64,000 bases of DNA, taken from Elephas maximus indicus. Taxonomy: Eukaryota > Chordata > Mammalia > Proboscidea > Elephantidae. Below the pieces are notes generated by a model, which had not been told where the DNA came from, did no database searches, and worked only from the letters and a program-made list of their open reading frames with translations. Each line of letters opens with the position of its first letter. Position 1 is the first letter of the stretch. The stretch lies in NCBI RefSeq assembly GCF_024166365.1, contig NC_064839.1, forward strand, positions 14,680,878 to 14,744,877, in the 5' to 3' direction. The translations under genes were made by a program, and so were the position numbers. Shown piece by piece: positions 1 through 11,420 of the stretch.

Positions 1-3000
1 GACTGAGAAAACATTGATTTTTAGGTCTCCAACTGGTAATTTGGAGTACAATCCAGGTACTTTAGTTTGGCTGAAAACTGATGAGGATTTTTAAAATATA
101 TTTTTACTCCAGAAAGGAGGAAGGGGGGCAGGAGAGGGAATTGGCAGTTTTTCCCAAGGAGCCCAAGCAAACAGCAACAGGCATGGGATCTGGGCCTGTC
201 ATTCCTACAAGGCTAGGCCGTTTCCCACCCTCCCTCCTTTGCCCACTGCCACTCCTCAGCTGAAAGTATCCAGCATCGGGCAAAACATAGAACTTTTCTG
301 TGTTTTTTGTGATAATTCTTTTAAAACACTTATAAGGTCTTAGGGTGAGTAAAAGTTTTATGACAAAATTACTAATAAAAGGATGTAAATCCAAACAGCG
401 GCCACTTCAAATTCTTTGGCACCTGCCTACCCAGGGTACCTTTAGAGATGACATAGAAAGTTTTCTAACTCCTTTTTCCTCCTCCCACACACAACATAAC
501 ATGCAGTCTCTCCCACCTCTCCAAAGTCTCATCTCTCTTAGATGTGAGGAGGCTGAAGGCATTTTGTGACCCAGTGTTAGAAAATAATCTCTAAAACCAA
601 GCCCTAAAGGAATCCTGCTGTTCCTAAGATTTCTTATCAAGGTTGTTTTGGGTCATGAAAAAAAAAATTTTGTTCAACAGAACCTACTAGAGAGACAGTC
701 CATCAGATGTTGTATAATCCATTCAGAGCAACTGGGGCAAACAAGTTTCTTTGTTACTGTTTCTACCCACTCTGCAGATCCCTGGGTATTTCCCTGTGCA
801 ATCAAATGTATACTTGATTCTGAGGGTCCTCCTTCACTGAAATTAGTGATAAAATGTTGCAAAAAAAAAAAAAGCTGTTTTACAATAAACATCCATCCTA
901 TGGACCTGTTAACCTAAATAGCTGTTTGCAATTGAAAATTTTAAACATTAGGGATATTTGGAGTTATAGCATTGCCTAATAGAACTTCTGCCTCATCCAG
1001 TCCACTACCCTCTAATGGCATCTCTGTTCTTGGTTCTATATGTAACCCAAGAGATTGCTTTCTGATACAAGCCTGATTCCATTTAAATGTTTATTATCAA
1101 AGTCATTAATTTTCTAAAAATATTAGGTCTGATCTGACACCATGACAAGTGATAGAAAAACAACAAAAATCCAAAATGTACAATATAGGGTGAGGTCAAG
1201 GTTAAAGTCTGTGGCAGAGAGCATCCACTTTTCCCAAATTAAAGATCCAAATTAAAGGATAGGTCTTTACTTCGAAACTTAAATGTCACTACAAATCTCC
1301 TGTTGTGTGAAATGAAATACGCATAAAGAGAAAACATCTCTAGGTTCTCTTTTGGGAAAGCACCACTACTTTTATCTGATATTGAAAGGACAAAAGCTTG
1401 GAATCTGAAGGCACTTCTCATGGGAACTTTGTTCTTCAGAAGTATGTGTTCTGAACTATAGTTATTAGTTTTAAAAATGTTTGTAGGAGGAAAAAATGCG
1501 TGGTAAATTCTGTTTTATGTGTTTTAAGATATTACGCTTTAATGCCACAAGGGAAAAATATCTTTGGAAATAAAATTAGAGCATACACTTGGTGATTTAC
1601 CTAAGGTTTACAATTAAGTACTCAAAGATGTGTGAGGTGAAATGAAAAAAAAGTAGTTTGGGTTGAAGAGATTTGAAGTTTGCATGAAGACCCTGATGAT
1701 GCTGTATTTTCCTTTTCAGTGCGATAGATGTTTAGCTACTTGATTCCTTTTCAGAATGTAGTTCTCTGTTCTGTAGTGAATGCTTTTTAGGGTGTGAACC
1801 CCAAAGGATGAGCCTGTGTCAGCTTGAGAAATACGCTGTAGGATTCACCTCTGCATTCCTTTGGGGAGTGCCTCCTGTCTCCAGATACCTCAGAGAAGTC
1901 ACTGACCTCCCTGTGCCTCACTGCCCTCATTTGTGAAATGGGGGGGTCCTTTATCTCATCACACTCAAAGGGCCCTTCTACAGCTGAACACATTTAACAG
2001 AATGCAGTTAAACAAGGCAGGGTTTGGTTTCTTTTTGGTTTTTTGTTCGTTCGGGTGCATACAAATGGAATTTTGTAGTTTGGTGATTATTGTTGAAAAA
2101 TAGTCTATTGGTAAAATACCCTACTAATTTTAAAAATCAAAATTAGCTAAGTTTACTGTGATTTTAGCCCACAGCAGAATTAGTTAAGGGACTTAACATA
2201 GATTATGTGAATGTTATTAATTTATACTACTTAAATTAAAGGTTCTAATTCCAAGTCCAAGAAAGCCTAGTATTTATTAAAACGGTCTATTTTACCCAGC
2301 AATCAGGCCACCTAGACTGATGCTGGGAAATTGAAGATACAGAATGCTATCGTTTATCATGGAGGTGGGAGAATTGTATTCTCATGGTAATTGGTGACCT
2401 CAGAAGTGTAACTGTACTATTTGCCTCCTGCCAAGATCCTTGAGTGCAGCATGAGTTGTTTTTGTGTCTCAGCCAAGATTCAAGGTGGAATTAGAGGCTT
2501 CCTGTGAACTCTTTGAGTGCAGCTTCTAACTAAAGTGTTTATTAATAATAATTCAAAAATTAAAGATAACATGCAGCATTTGTAACACTGGGAAAAAGCA
2601 AGCTGAAATGATTCAGCTATCAACTACTATGATTTAAATATATATATATGTTCTTAATTAGTCTTACTTCTTCACACACATTTGAATAGAAGTGAATGTC
2701 CTGATCAACGTATTTACCTTTCACAGATTTCATTGCATAAAGAGATGTTCAGAAACTCTACAGGATTATAAATCTCCAGGTGCTTTCCCACAATATGGTT
2801 ATACTCGTCTTGAATGTAGGATGGAATCAGGAAGAATAACAGGTCTCCATAGGAACAACCTTAGGCTGTGGTCAGCACACATACGTCAAAGTCATATTTC
2901 AAATACTGTTTCTTCTGGCTCTGGGGAACTGACCAAAGGTAGATGCTGCAGCCCTGCCTCCATGATGGCAAGATGGGTTTCTGGGAAAAAATGCTCCTCT

Positions 3001-3554
3001 CTTTCATTTACTTATTTCTCATCTCCTCCCACACAGGATTCTGGGTGTTTTTACTGTAGTACTATGAAATTTGGGGCATCTTTGGTCCCTGGTTTTTATG
3101 TTTTAGCGTTTTAAAACCTTAAGGCTTATACGGCGAGTGTAAATAAAGCAAACGAGAGATCCAGATGGCAAAGTGATTTTAGAGTCATTTTAATATGCTG
3201 TTGCCAGAAGGCAAAGTTGAGTGTCGTGATTGTACGTGTGTTATGCGCATGGAGAAACTCTATCAGGAAATATACAGAAATAAAGTATTTGTTAAGGCGG
3301 TGGGATTACAACTGGTGTTTTTTCAGTTACTTTTGTTTAATGTCATATTGTTTTTATAATAAAACTGAATGCTCTTGTCATCTAGAAAGTGTTGTTTTGT
3401 CATTAAAATGTAAATTTTAACAGTCAGGGTCTTAAGTATAATGAAAAGTAATTTCTGAACCTTTCAAAAAAAGCAAAGCATAACACTTTTGGAATCTTAA
3501 CCAGGGAATCAAAAGCATGTTTCGAAATGTATTATCAACACAGGATAGCAGGGA
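1..3554. other. Intergenic, mostly unique DNA
   Basis: No coding gene is recognisable. The ORFs are short and resemble nothing I know. Three AATAAA hexamers cluster near 3141, 3281 and 3357, so the end of a long 3' UTR is conceivable; in human the gene upstream of NUDT19 on this strand is RGS9BP. None of its coding sequence is seen, so this is only a possibility. Confidence 0.4.
1880..1992 (+). repeat. MIR SINE fragment
   Basis: The text reads like the MIR core: cautious matches to the 'gtcactgacctccctgtgcctca' type block followed by 'catttgtgaaatgggg'. It is old and diverged, with both ends uncertain. Confidence 0.4.
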
Positions 3555-3630
3555 CCTGGATTCAGAGCAGATTTCACTGAAGATTATTCCTTAATCCCTT
3601 TGACCTCAATTTCCTTATCTGTACAATGGG

Positions 3631-3793
3631 AGGAAACCCTGGTGGCACAGTGCTTAAGAGTTTGGCCGCTAACCAAAAGGTCGGCAGTTCAAATCCACCA
3701 GGCACTCCTTGGAAACCCTATGGGGCAGTTCTGTTCTGTCCTCTCAGGTCATTATGAGTCAGAATTGACTTGACGGCAACAGGTTTGGAGTAA
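3631..3793 (+). repeat. AfroSINE
   Basis: tRNA-derived head 'aaaccctggtggcacagtgc', the 'gctaaccaaaaggtcggcag' B-box region and the tail 'gagtcagaattgacttgacg' occur in order. This is a full-length sense copy inserted into a MIR. Confidence 0.9.
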
Positions 3794-3852
3794 TAATAGG
3801 GTATACGTCATAGGGATGTTGAGGTAATACTTTGTCCTGCCATCCAAAAAAA

Positions 3853-3914
3853 AAAAAAACCAAACCCAGTGCCATCGAGTCAATTCCAACTCATAGCGAC
3901 CCTATAGCCATAAA
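3853..3914 (-). repeat. AfroSINE tail fragment, antisense
   Basis: Only the 3' tail is present: 'agtgccatcgagtcaattcc' followed by 'actcatagcgaccctatag', bounded by A-runs on both sides. Confidence 0.7.
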
Positions 3915-4164
3915 AAAAAAAAAAAATAGGGCTCAATAAATGTTAGCTGCACTGCTGTTATTATACTATTTTAGAAGTTTTAAAACGTGGATGGTTGGGC
4001 AAAAGAAACAATGTACATGAAGACATTTAACTTTCTGTAAGTCAGATAAAATGTGCTAAAAATCCGAATGTACCCTTCAAGTAAAAGAAGGTGTATAATA
4101 ATAAGGTCTAGGTTACAGAGGGAAAATCAGGTTGATCTAGAATTTGGAATCAGTACGTGTTCAA

Positions 4165-4425
4165 AGTCAAATTTATTGAGATATAATTTAAATACGGTAA
4201 AATTCACCCTCTTCGGTTATAGTTCTGAGTTTTGACAAATGTACACAATCATGTAACCACCAACACAATCAAGACAGAATGTGTTCATCACCCCGAAAAG
4301 TTCCCTCAGGCCCTTTGTAGCCAGCTCTCTCCTCCCACCCTCAAGCTCTGACAACCACTGATCCGGTTTTTATCCGTATAGTTTTGCCTTTTCCAGAATG
4401 CCATGTAAATGGAATCTGGACATTT
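4165..4425 (-). repeat. Ancient L1M-type 3' end, antisense
   Basis: The segment starts 'tttattgagatataattt' and contains 'gttttgccttttccagaatg' and 'tgtaaatggaatc', the usual antisense order of old eutherian L1 3' ends. It is truncated on the right, after which no gene or named repeat is seen to 5.29 kb apart from two hairpins. Confidence 0.7.
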
Positions 4426-4943
4426 TAAGAATACAATTTTGCGAATCTTTTCAAAATGAACGTTTTGAGAAATAATTTCTATGCGGTGATTCTTGGAGCA
4501 TGTTACTGTCGTTCACAGGTGAATTTTTTTCAACCCCACTGAAATGTCTTGGTTTCAAACATACATGTTCAGCCAACTCTCCTGCGGCTGGTGAATCATC
4601 TCCAAGCTGAAGTCATCTCTCCACAGCTAACCCTGCGGATCTCGTCCTTCTAGCTTTCTCTTCCAACAGAAAAACCTGACAAAGTAAATAATGAATAACA
4701 GACAGAACTGAGTTTAGGCTTGCTGACTAAACTTGGAGTTTTAAATATTCTTACATTCAAACATGACATGTTTGGAAAGTTTTTTTTGTTTTGTTTTGTT
4801 TTCCGCTTTCAGGGTTATGCAATATTCTAGTAATAAATAAAATAAATTTCTTATGGTAAAGATTGCAAGGGAGGGCCCCTGGAACTTAAGAATGAAGAGT
4901 CAAACGTCTTTAGCTATGAAGTAAGCAATTTACCATAAAGCGA

Positions 4944-4970
4944 CCCACTCTCTCATGGCCAGAGAGTGGG
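4944..4970. other. Perfect 10-bp hairpin
   Basis: Arms cccactctct and agagagtggg are exact reverse complements around a 7-base loop. No function is assigned. It lies about 150 bp left of a longer hairpin. Confidence 0.6.
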
Positions 4971-5104
4971 ACAGGGTGATTGCCTAGTGCTGACAAGGGT
5001 TGGCTGTATGCACTTGCTCTCAGTCCTGGGGCGGCTGACACCATGCCACCTGCAGAAAGGGCAGGACACTCTGGGGATACACAGGTAGGTTTTGAGAGAA
5101 ACTC

Positions 5105-5150
5105 TTTATTCAAGGTCACAAAACTTGCCGGCTTTGTGACCTTGAATAAA
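5105..5150. promoter_or_regulatory. Perfect 18-bp palindrome with two NR5A/ERR-type sites
   Basis: Arms 5105-5122 and 5133-5150 are exact reverse complements around a 10-base loop. Each arm contains TCAAGGTCA (the right arm as TGACCTTGA), the extended half-site bound by SF-1/LRH-1 and ERR receptors. The symmetry is seen directly; binding is inference. It lies 5.5 kb upstream of the NUDT19 start codon. Confidence 0.4.
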
Positions 5151-5292
5151 TCACTATGACCTATTTTCTCATGTCTTACCCATTTTTCTACACAGTTGTG
5201 AGCTTTTTGTTCTCCACTTTTCTAAATTCTCTAATCCTTTGTGACAGATATTACAAATACTTTTTTTTTGTCGTAATAAAGTTATGTATGTA

Positions 5293-5914
5293 TTGTCACG
5301 GATTGAATTGTGTTCCCCCAAAATGTGTATCAACTTGGCTAGGCCATGATTCCCAGTATTGTGTGGTTGTCCTCTATTTTGTGATCTGATGTAATTGTCC
5401 TATGTGTTATAAATCCTAATCTCTGCCTGTGGTTAATGAGGCCAGATTAGGTTATGTTAAAGAGGATTAGGGTGGAATGCAACACCCTTACTCAGGTCAC
5501 AGCCCTGATCCAATGTAAGGGGTGTTTCCCTGGCATGTGGCCTGCATTACCATTTATCTTACAAGAGATAAAAGAAGAAAGAAACGAGCAAAGAGAGAGG
5601 GGCCTCCTGCCAAGAAGGAAAAGCTGGGTGTGGATCGCATCCTTTGGACCCAGGGTCCTTGTGCTGATAACCTCCTAGACCCAGGCAAAGATTGATGCCA
5701 AGACACATGGACATCTCCAAGGAACGCCAGGCCCACAGATGTTGAAAGGAGACAAGGACCTTCCCCCAGAGCTGGCAGAGAGAGATAGCCTTCCTCTAGG
5801 GCTAGAGCCCTGAATTCAGACCTCTAGCCACCTAAATTGTGAGAGAATAAATTTCTGTTTGTTAAAGCCATCCACTTGTGGTATTTCTGTTACAGCAGCA
5901 CTAGATAACTAAGA
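5293..5914 (+). repeat. Fossil MaLR-type solo LTR (afrotherian copy)
   Basis: The element opens with 'tgtcacggattgaattgtgt' and 'tcccccaaaatgtgtatcaa' and closes with 'gagagaataaatttctgttt' and 'actagataactaagaca'. This layout is that of the ERVL-MaLR LTRs (MST/MLT1 relatives), with TG...CA ends and an AATAAA near the 3' end. No internal coding part adjoins, so it is a solo LTR. Similar copies lie near 27.4, 29.9 and 39.9 kb. Confidence 0.6.
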
Positions 5915-6050
5915 CATATACACTTATGTATATAGAAAGTCAAATTGATCAATCTTTTCCTTTATTGCTGATAGATTTTGAGTCAAAGATTATGGAAGAA
6001 TTTGTATGTTTTCTTCTAGTGCTTAAGTGGTTTCATTTTTCTATCCACTG

Positions 6051-6645
6051 TAATAGCCAGCCTTGAAGATACCCTTAGTGATCCCCACCTTTGGTATTTT
6101 CACCCTAGTATAGTGCCCTCAAGGAGCCCTGGTGGTGCAGTGGTCAAAGTGCTCAGCTGCCAACCAAAATGTCGGCAGTTCCAGCCCACCAGCTGCTCCG
6201 CAGAAGAAAGGTGTGGCGGTTTGCTTCCATAAAGATTTACAGCCTTGGGAACCCTACAGGGCTGCTATGAGTCAGAATTGACTCAGCGGCAGTGGGTTTG
6301 GGTTAGCAGTACCCTCTCACTTCGAGCTGATCAGTGTAACAAGATGTGGAACTGTGGAAATGACAAAGTGTGACTTCTGTGTGGTGCTAAACTGAGGCCT
6401 CCTGCCCACAGCCATGGGACTGATTCATTGTGGAAATGGACCCTCAGTCCCAGTCAAGTTTCCTGATGCAATCCTGGCTGACATGCTGACCACAACAACC
6501 TCCCATGAGATAGTCAGAACCACTGAGCTAAGCTGCTCCCAAATTCCGGATCCACAAAAACTGTGAGATAGTAACTGTTTATTGTTTTAAGCCAATACAT
6601 TTTGGAGGAACTTGTTAACAGCCACAGGTAAGTAATATATCCACA
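6051..6645 (+). repeat. Ancient MLT1-like solo LTR
   Basis: The right part carries 'aactgaggcctcctgccc', 'ccatgggactgattcattg' and 'aaaactgtgagatagtaact', followed by a 'ttgttttaagcc' block, the standard order in MLT1-class MaLR LTRs. An AfroSINE interrupts it near the left end. It is more diverged than the LTR at 5.3 kb, so probably older. Confidence 0.5.
6122..6306 (+). repeat. AfroSINE (long subtype) inside an LTR
   Basis: Head 'ggagccctggtggtgcagtg' and tail 'gagtcagaattgactcagcg' are present, with the extra middle block 'aaagatttacagccttggg' that marks the longer AfroSINE subtype. Confidence 0.9.
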
Positions 6646-6871
6646 AATGATTCTGTGAGCACATTAGGTTTGAGTATGATAGTTGTATCTCTTTTGCTGC
6701 TCAGTCCTTCCTTTGTTTCTATTCTGGCTCCTGGCTACAGTTCAGGTAACTGAGGCTATGGGGTGTAATCTTGCGATACATACAGAAACCGGTGCTGCAT
6801 CATCAAAGTCTCCTGAGGAAGACAGACATGGCAATGCGCAGGTTTTGGGGACTGCTCTGTGTCGCTTAAGA

Positions 6872-7965
6872 TCTGGCTTCTGCATCTCACAGCATGGAAG
6901 AATCTGGAGGGCATTATGCTGAGTGAAATAACTCAATTACAAAAGGGCAAATACTGTATGAGTCCACTATTATAAAAACTCATGAAAAGGTTTACATACA
7001 GAAAGAAACAACTTTTGATAGTTACAAGAGAGAGGAGGGGTGGGGAAGGAAAAACACCAACTAGACAGTAGATAAGCGGTAACTTTGGTGAAGGGTAAGA
7101 TAATACACAATACTGGGGAAGCCAGCACAACTTAACCAAGGCAAAGTCATAGAAGCTTCAAACACACATTCAAATTCCCACAGGGATCGTGTTACTGGGC
7201 TGGGGGCTAGGGACCACGGTCTCTGGGGACATGTAGCTCAATTGGCATAAAAGAGTTTATAAAGAAAATGTTCTACATCCTACTTTAGTAGGTAGTGTTT
7301 GGGCTCTTAAAAGCTTGTGAGTGGCCATCTAAGATACATGTACTGGTCCCACCCCATCTGGAGCAAGGGAGAATGAAGAAAACTAAAGACACAAGGGAAA
7401 GATTAATCCAAAGCACTAAGGGACCACAACTACCACAGCCTCCCCCAGGCTAAGTCCAGCACAACCAGATTGTGCCTGGCTACCACCACCGACTGCTCTG
7501 ACAGGGATCATAATAAAGGGTCCTGGACAGAACTGGAGAAAAATGTAGAACAAAATTCTAACTCACAAAAAAGGACCAGGCTTATTGGTTTGATGGAGAT
7601 CGGAGAAACCCTGAGAGTACAGTCCCCAGACACCCTTTTAACTCAGTACTGAAATCACTCCAAAGGTTTACCCTTCAGCCAAGGATTAGACAGGTCCATA
7701 AAACAAATACATGTAGCTCAACCATGAATACTCAACTAAATGGGCACACCAGCCCAGGGGCAAGGATTAGAAGGCAGGTGGGGACAGGAAAGCTGGACGA
7801 ATAGAAATGGGGAACCCAAGGTCAAGAAGGGGACAGTGTTAACGCACTGCAGGTTGACAACCAATGTCACAAAGCAATTTGTGTATTGTTTTATAAGAAA
7901 CTAATTTGCTCTGTAAACCTTCATCTAAAGCACACGCGCATACACACACACACACGCAGTCTTCC
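6872..7965 (+). repeat. 5'-truncated afrotherian L1 3' end
   Basis: It begins in the last part of ORF2 ('aggatctgg'-like text leading to 'cattatgctgagtgaaataa') and continues through an L1 3' UTR also recognisable in the L1s at 41.7-42.7 and 58.2-59.2 kb (for example 'ccatctaagat' and 'gtgcctggctac'). It ends 'ctaatttgctctgtaaacct', then a CA-rich simple repeat at 7940-7962. Confidence 0.7.
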
Positions 7966-8104
7966 TCAGGGAATACTCTACGTGTTCTCATGACTCACTC
8001 TCATATAACCTAAGATTACTTAATATGCAACTGTGTCTTGTCAATCTCCAGGAAGGCACTAGACTACAAAGCATTTTCCAATTTATGCACCATAAAACTT
8101 TCTT

Positions 8105-8452
8105 CCCACCGTGTTAACTCAGAACTGAAGCTACACCCAAAGTCCACCTTTCAGCTAAATGTTAGACAGGCCAATAAAACAAACAAGAACACACATGAAG
8201 AATGTGCTTTTTAGTTCAATCAAGTATACGAGATCAAGTTGGCACCACCTGCCCAAATGCAAAGAGAGGACACAGGAAAGGACAGGAAAAGTGGACAAAT
8301 GAACACGGGGAACCAGGGTGGAAGGGGGAGAGTGCTGACACATTGCAGGGATTGCAACCAATGTCACAAAATAATATGTGTATAAATTTTTGAATGAGAA
8401 ACTAATTTGCGGGATGAAGTTTCACTTAGACCACAATAAAATAAAATAAAAG
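8105..8452 (+). repeat. L1 3' UTR fragment
   Basis: It repeats the terminal part of the previous element: 'aactcagaactgaag', 'gttagacaggccaataaaac', 'caaccaatgtcaca' and 'gagaaactaatttgc', ending in an 'aaaataaaataaaa' tail. It is a second short insertion of the same subfamily, or a duplicated end. Confidence 0.7.
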
Positions 8453-8579
8453 ATCTGGTTTCTGGAGCTTCGCTATGTACTACTCCAAGACTGGGTTATC
8501 TCATTCAGGAGTGACCAGCAGATACTGAAATAAACATTTATACCACAAACCCATGATGTTACAGTGAACAGTGTGTCCT

Positions 8580-8738
8580 TCCTTAAGATACTCAACCCCT
8601 CTGTGAATGGCTTCTCACCTTTAAAATTGTTATAACAGTTTCTATCTTAAAGAGTTTTATGAGGATCATAGAATACTTACAAAGTTCTTACTACCTCATA
8701 CACAGTAAGTACTTAGTAAATATTAGTTATGAATATTA
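8580..8738 (+). repeat. MIR SINE
   Basis: MIR-like order: 'aacccctctgtgaatggctt', 'gttttatgaggatcatagaa' and 'cacagtaagtacttagtaaa'. Between this and the AfroSINE at 9.54 kb I see no gene or named repeat. Confidence 0.6.
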
Positions 8739-9542
8739 CTCCTAGGATTATCATTACTCCTAGGATTAAAAGACTACCTTTCAACCTCTCAAGCTACAAC
8801 TTTAACACCTTCCTCTGCATATTCAACCAATCACCACACTGCATCAAGTCTGCCTCTTAAATCTCCCCTACACAGTCCCATAGCTACTCTCCTAGTTCAG
8901 GCCCTCATTATTTCCTGCCTAGACTCACAGCACTGGGTTACTGGGTTTAGTACATCCCATGGGCCTCCAGTCCAGCCCATCCAATCGTCACCATGCCGCT
9001 GTCAGGGCAAGGTGATTTTTGAAGACATGAACTTGATCATGTCCCACGGCTGGAATCACCTGGGTGGCGGGGGAGGGGAGGGAACTGTTAAAAATGCAGA
9101 CTGCTGGGAACCACTCCAGACTCTGCAGTAGATTCTGAGATGAATGTCTCAAAGCTGAGTCCCATGAAGTCAGAGAGATCAAGGAGGGGTTCCAAACTGT
9201 GGATTCTGTAACTCAAGGTGGATTTAGAAGCCAGCAGACCCCCCAAGTAGGACATGTGTCCCCTCCTTGGCATCTAGTGTTTTTCTCACTCTTGTGACCC
9301 CATCTTCTATTTCTGGGGATGCAGTCAGTGGACAGGGATTTGCACCTTTAGAAAATGATGTGGAAAAAAAAAAAATCAGCCTATATACTGAAGGTGCCGT
9401 CTGTGGATTCTCCCCAGGAAATACACCACATTAAAATGGTTCATAAATGAGGCTCAGGAGTATATTCTGTATCTCATCCAAAATATAAGGAGTGGGGGAT
9501 CAATTATAACAGCAGTTGTAGGAGAAACCGTTGACAATTGAT

Positions 9543-9743
9543 TAAAAAAAAAATGTGTCCAGTCAATTCTGACCTATGGTGACCCCATGTACTACAGAGT
9601 AGAACTACTCCATAACTTTCTGGGTTGTGATCTTTACTGAATCAGATCGCCAGGCCTTTTCTCCGAGGTATGGTTGGATAGGTTTGAACAGCCAACCTTA
9701 GTAGTCCAGCGTAAAAGGTTTGGACCACCCCAGGACCTCTTGT
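9543..9743 (-). repeat. AfroSINE (long subtype), antisense
   Basis: Diverged antisense copy: tail 'ccagtcaattctgacctatg', the middle block 'gtgatctttactgaatcaga' and a degenerate head 'ccaccccaggacctc'. From here to 10.15 kb no further feature is seen. Confidence 0.75.
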
Positions 9744-10149
9744 AAAAGAGAAGACTTAGATTTAAACAGGCTCCTTCCAAAAGACAATAAGGCTGTGCCT
9801 GGAGGCAAGAGCATTTCAGCCACTAAAAAGGCGGAGCCAAGGGAAATTCGTATCTCCAGACTGCCATTAAACATTCCCCATTAAAGTGGAATAAAGAAAA
9901 AAAAAATCTTTTTTTTTCTTTTTTATACCAAATAACCTAAGGTGCCCTAACAGAACACAAGATAGAGTATCCTGGGCACAGGAATTCAAGGACGCCCTTT
10001 AACACTCAGGCCATGCAGTGGGAAATTTCTAATCTGGCATCTGGTTTACTGGCAGGGTTCATGTGAGCCTACAGAGCTGACATCTGGCCCTTGCTGCTCC
10101 TACCTCCTCCAAAAGAAACACAATTACTTGTCTACCATAGGTTTCAAAA

Positions 10150-11420
10150 AGTGCTAGACTTCCGGCTTTAGTGGGGTAGCTGTCATCGGGCCCGGGTCTG
10201 CCTCCATTTTTACCACGGGAGGTCACGTGTATCCCTAAATATTCTTGCCCTCAGTCCCAGCGCCAGGAGAAGGGATGACGCGGCCCTCCCTAACCGCAGC
10301 TGCGTGACAGCCCTTCCTTAGCGGCTGTGACAGCTCTCGTTCCGCAAGAGTGACCTAGAAAGTTACAAGCGCACTCCAGGCGCAGTCTCCTCCAGCGGCC
10401 GCCCCACCCTTCCAGCAGGCAGGCCCAGATAAAGGCGGGACGGCCAGAGTTCACGGAGCGTTCGGTGTGCGCCTCGCCCGGCGTTTGTCTTGAGAGACAC
10501 GGGACTCGGTCCTCAAGCCCAGGAAGGCCTCCAGGTGCGCTAGCGTCGGTGCAAGGCTCGGGAACCTGTCCAGGAGCTCCTGTCGCGCTAGAACCGGTAC
10601 CGGAGAGCCCCGCGCCGTCGCCCCGCCGCCATGAGCGGCCCCCTGCGGCCGGGCCCGAGCATCTGGCGGCGGGCGGCCTCCGTGGTGCTGGCGGCGGGCC
10701 GGCCGCTCCGGGGCCCCACCGACCCGTCGGCGCCCGCCGCGGGCTTCCGGCTGCTGCTTCTCCGGCGCTCTCCGAGCCAGAGCTTCCTGCCCCAAGCGTA
10801 CGTCTTCCCGGGCGGCGTGCTGGACGCGGCCGACAGCTCGGCTGACTGGCGGCGTCTATTCGAGCCGCACCATGGGCCGCCGCGCTTCGGCCTGAGCCCA
10901 GCATCGCCCCCGCGCGCCGCCTTCCCGGCTCCGCCAGGCGACGGGCCCGACGCCACCCGCAGCGACTCCGCGGCGCTCCCGGATGACGTCGCCTTGCGCA
11001 TCTGTGCCATCCGCGAGGCCTTCGAGGAGGCGGGCGTGCTGCTGCTGCGGGCCCGCGGCGCCCCGCCGCCCCCTGTTCCCGCGCCGGGGCAGGGGCCGGA
11101 GCCCTGCTGCGCCCTCGCGCCGCTGCCCGACCTGGACGCTTGGCGCGCCCGCGTCCGCAGCGACGCGCGCCACTTCCTGCATCTGTGCGCGCACCTGGAC
11201 TGCACGCCCGACATCTGGGCGCTGCACGACTGGAGCGCCTGGCTGACGCCGTTCTGGAGGCCCGGCGGCAGTCGCTTCGACACCGCCTTCTTCTTGTGCT
11301 GCCTGCGCGAGCCGCCGGCCGCCTGCCCGGACATGGCCGAGGTGGTGGACTGCCAGGTAGTGCGTCCTCACGGCGGGCAGTGGGGAGCGACCGGAATTTT
11401 AGAATAAGTACCCGGCCGGG
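10150..11420. promoter_or_regulatory. NUDT19: NUDT19 CpG island and promoter
   Basis: CpG density and GC content rise sharply here and fall after exon 1. No TATA box is evident upstream of the start codon, in keeping with a dispersed housekeeping-type promoter. Candidate sites seen are an ETS-like cttccgg at 10159 and an E-box cacgtg at 10224. The transcription start cannot be fixed from sequence; it probably lies between 10.2 and 10.6 kb. Confidence 0.7.
10631..11356 (+). CDS. NUDT19: NUDT19 coding exon 1
   Basis: 726 bases, 242 codons, phase 0, ending ...VVDCQ at the donor CAG|gtagtg. It holds the FPGG motif and the Nudix-box core REAFEEAGV. It lies wholly within a CpG island, which explains the long open frames on the opposite strand; those are not genes. 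Confidence 0.95.

Larger units (their letters stand above)
3555..3968 (+). repeat. MIR SINE split by two AfroSINE insertions
   Basis: Three MIR blocks remain in order: the pyrimidine-rich block ending 'tgtacaatgggagg' (to about 3632), a middle block (about 3793-3848), and the end block 'ggctcaataaatgttagctg' (from about 3930). A sense AfroSINE and an antisense AfroSINE tail separate them, so MIR is the oldest layer. Confidence 0.55.

Noticed and set aside
2692-3114. 140-residue open frame in unique intergenic DNA
   Set aside because: No recognisable domain, no splice or promoter context, and length expected by chance in this much sequence.
1-3400. 3' UTR of RGS9BP
   Set aside because: Position and clustered AATAAA make it possible, but no coding sequence is in the window and the UTR cannot be recognised by eye.
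10290-11371. Long open frames on the minus strand and in other + frames over NUDT19 exon 1, up to 248 residues
   Set aside because: They mirror a GC-rich coding exon, have low-complexity Ala/Arg/Pro composition and no family resemblance.
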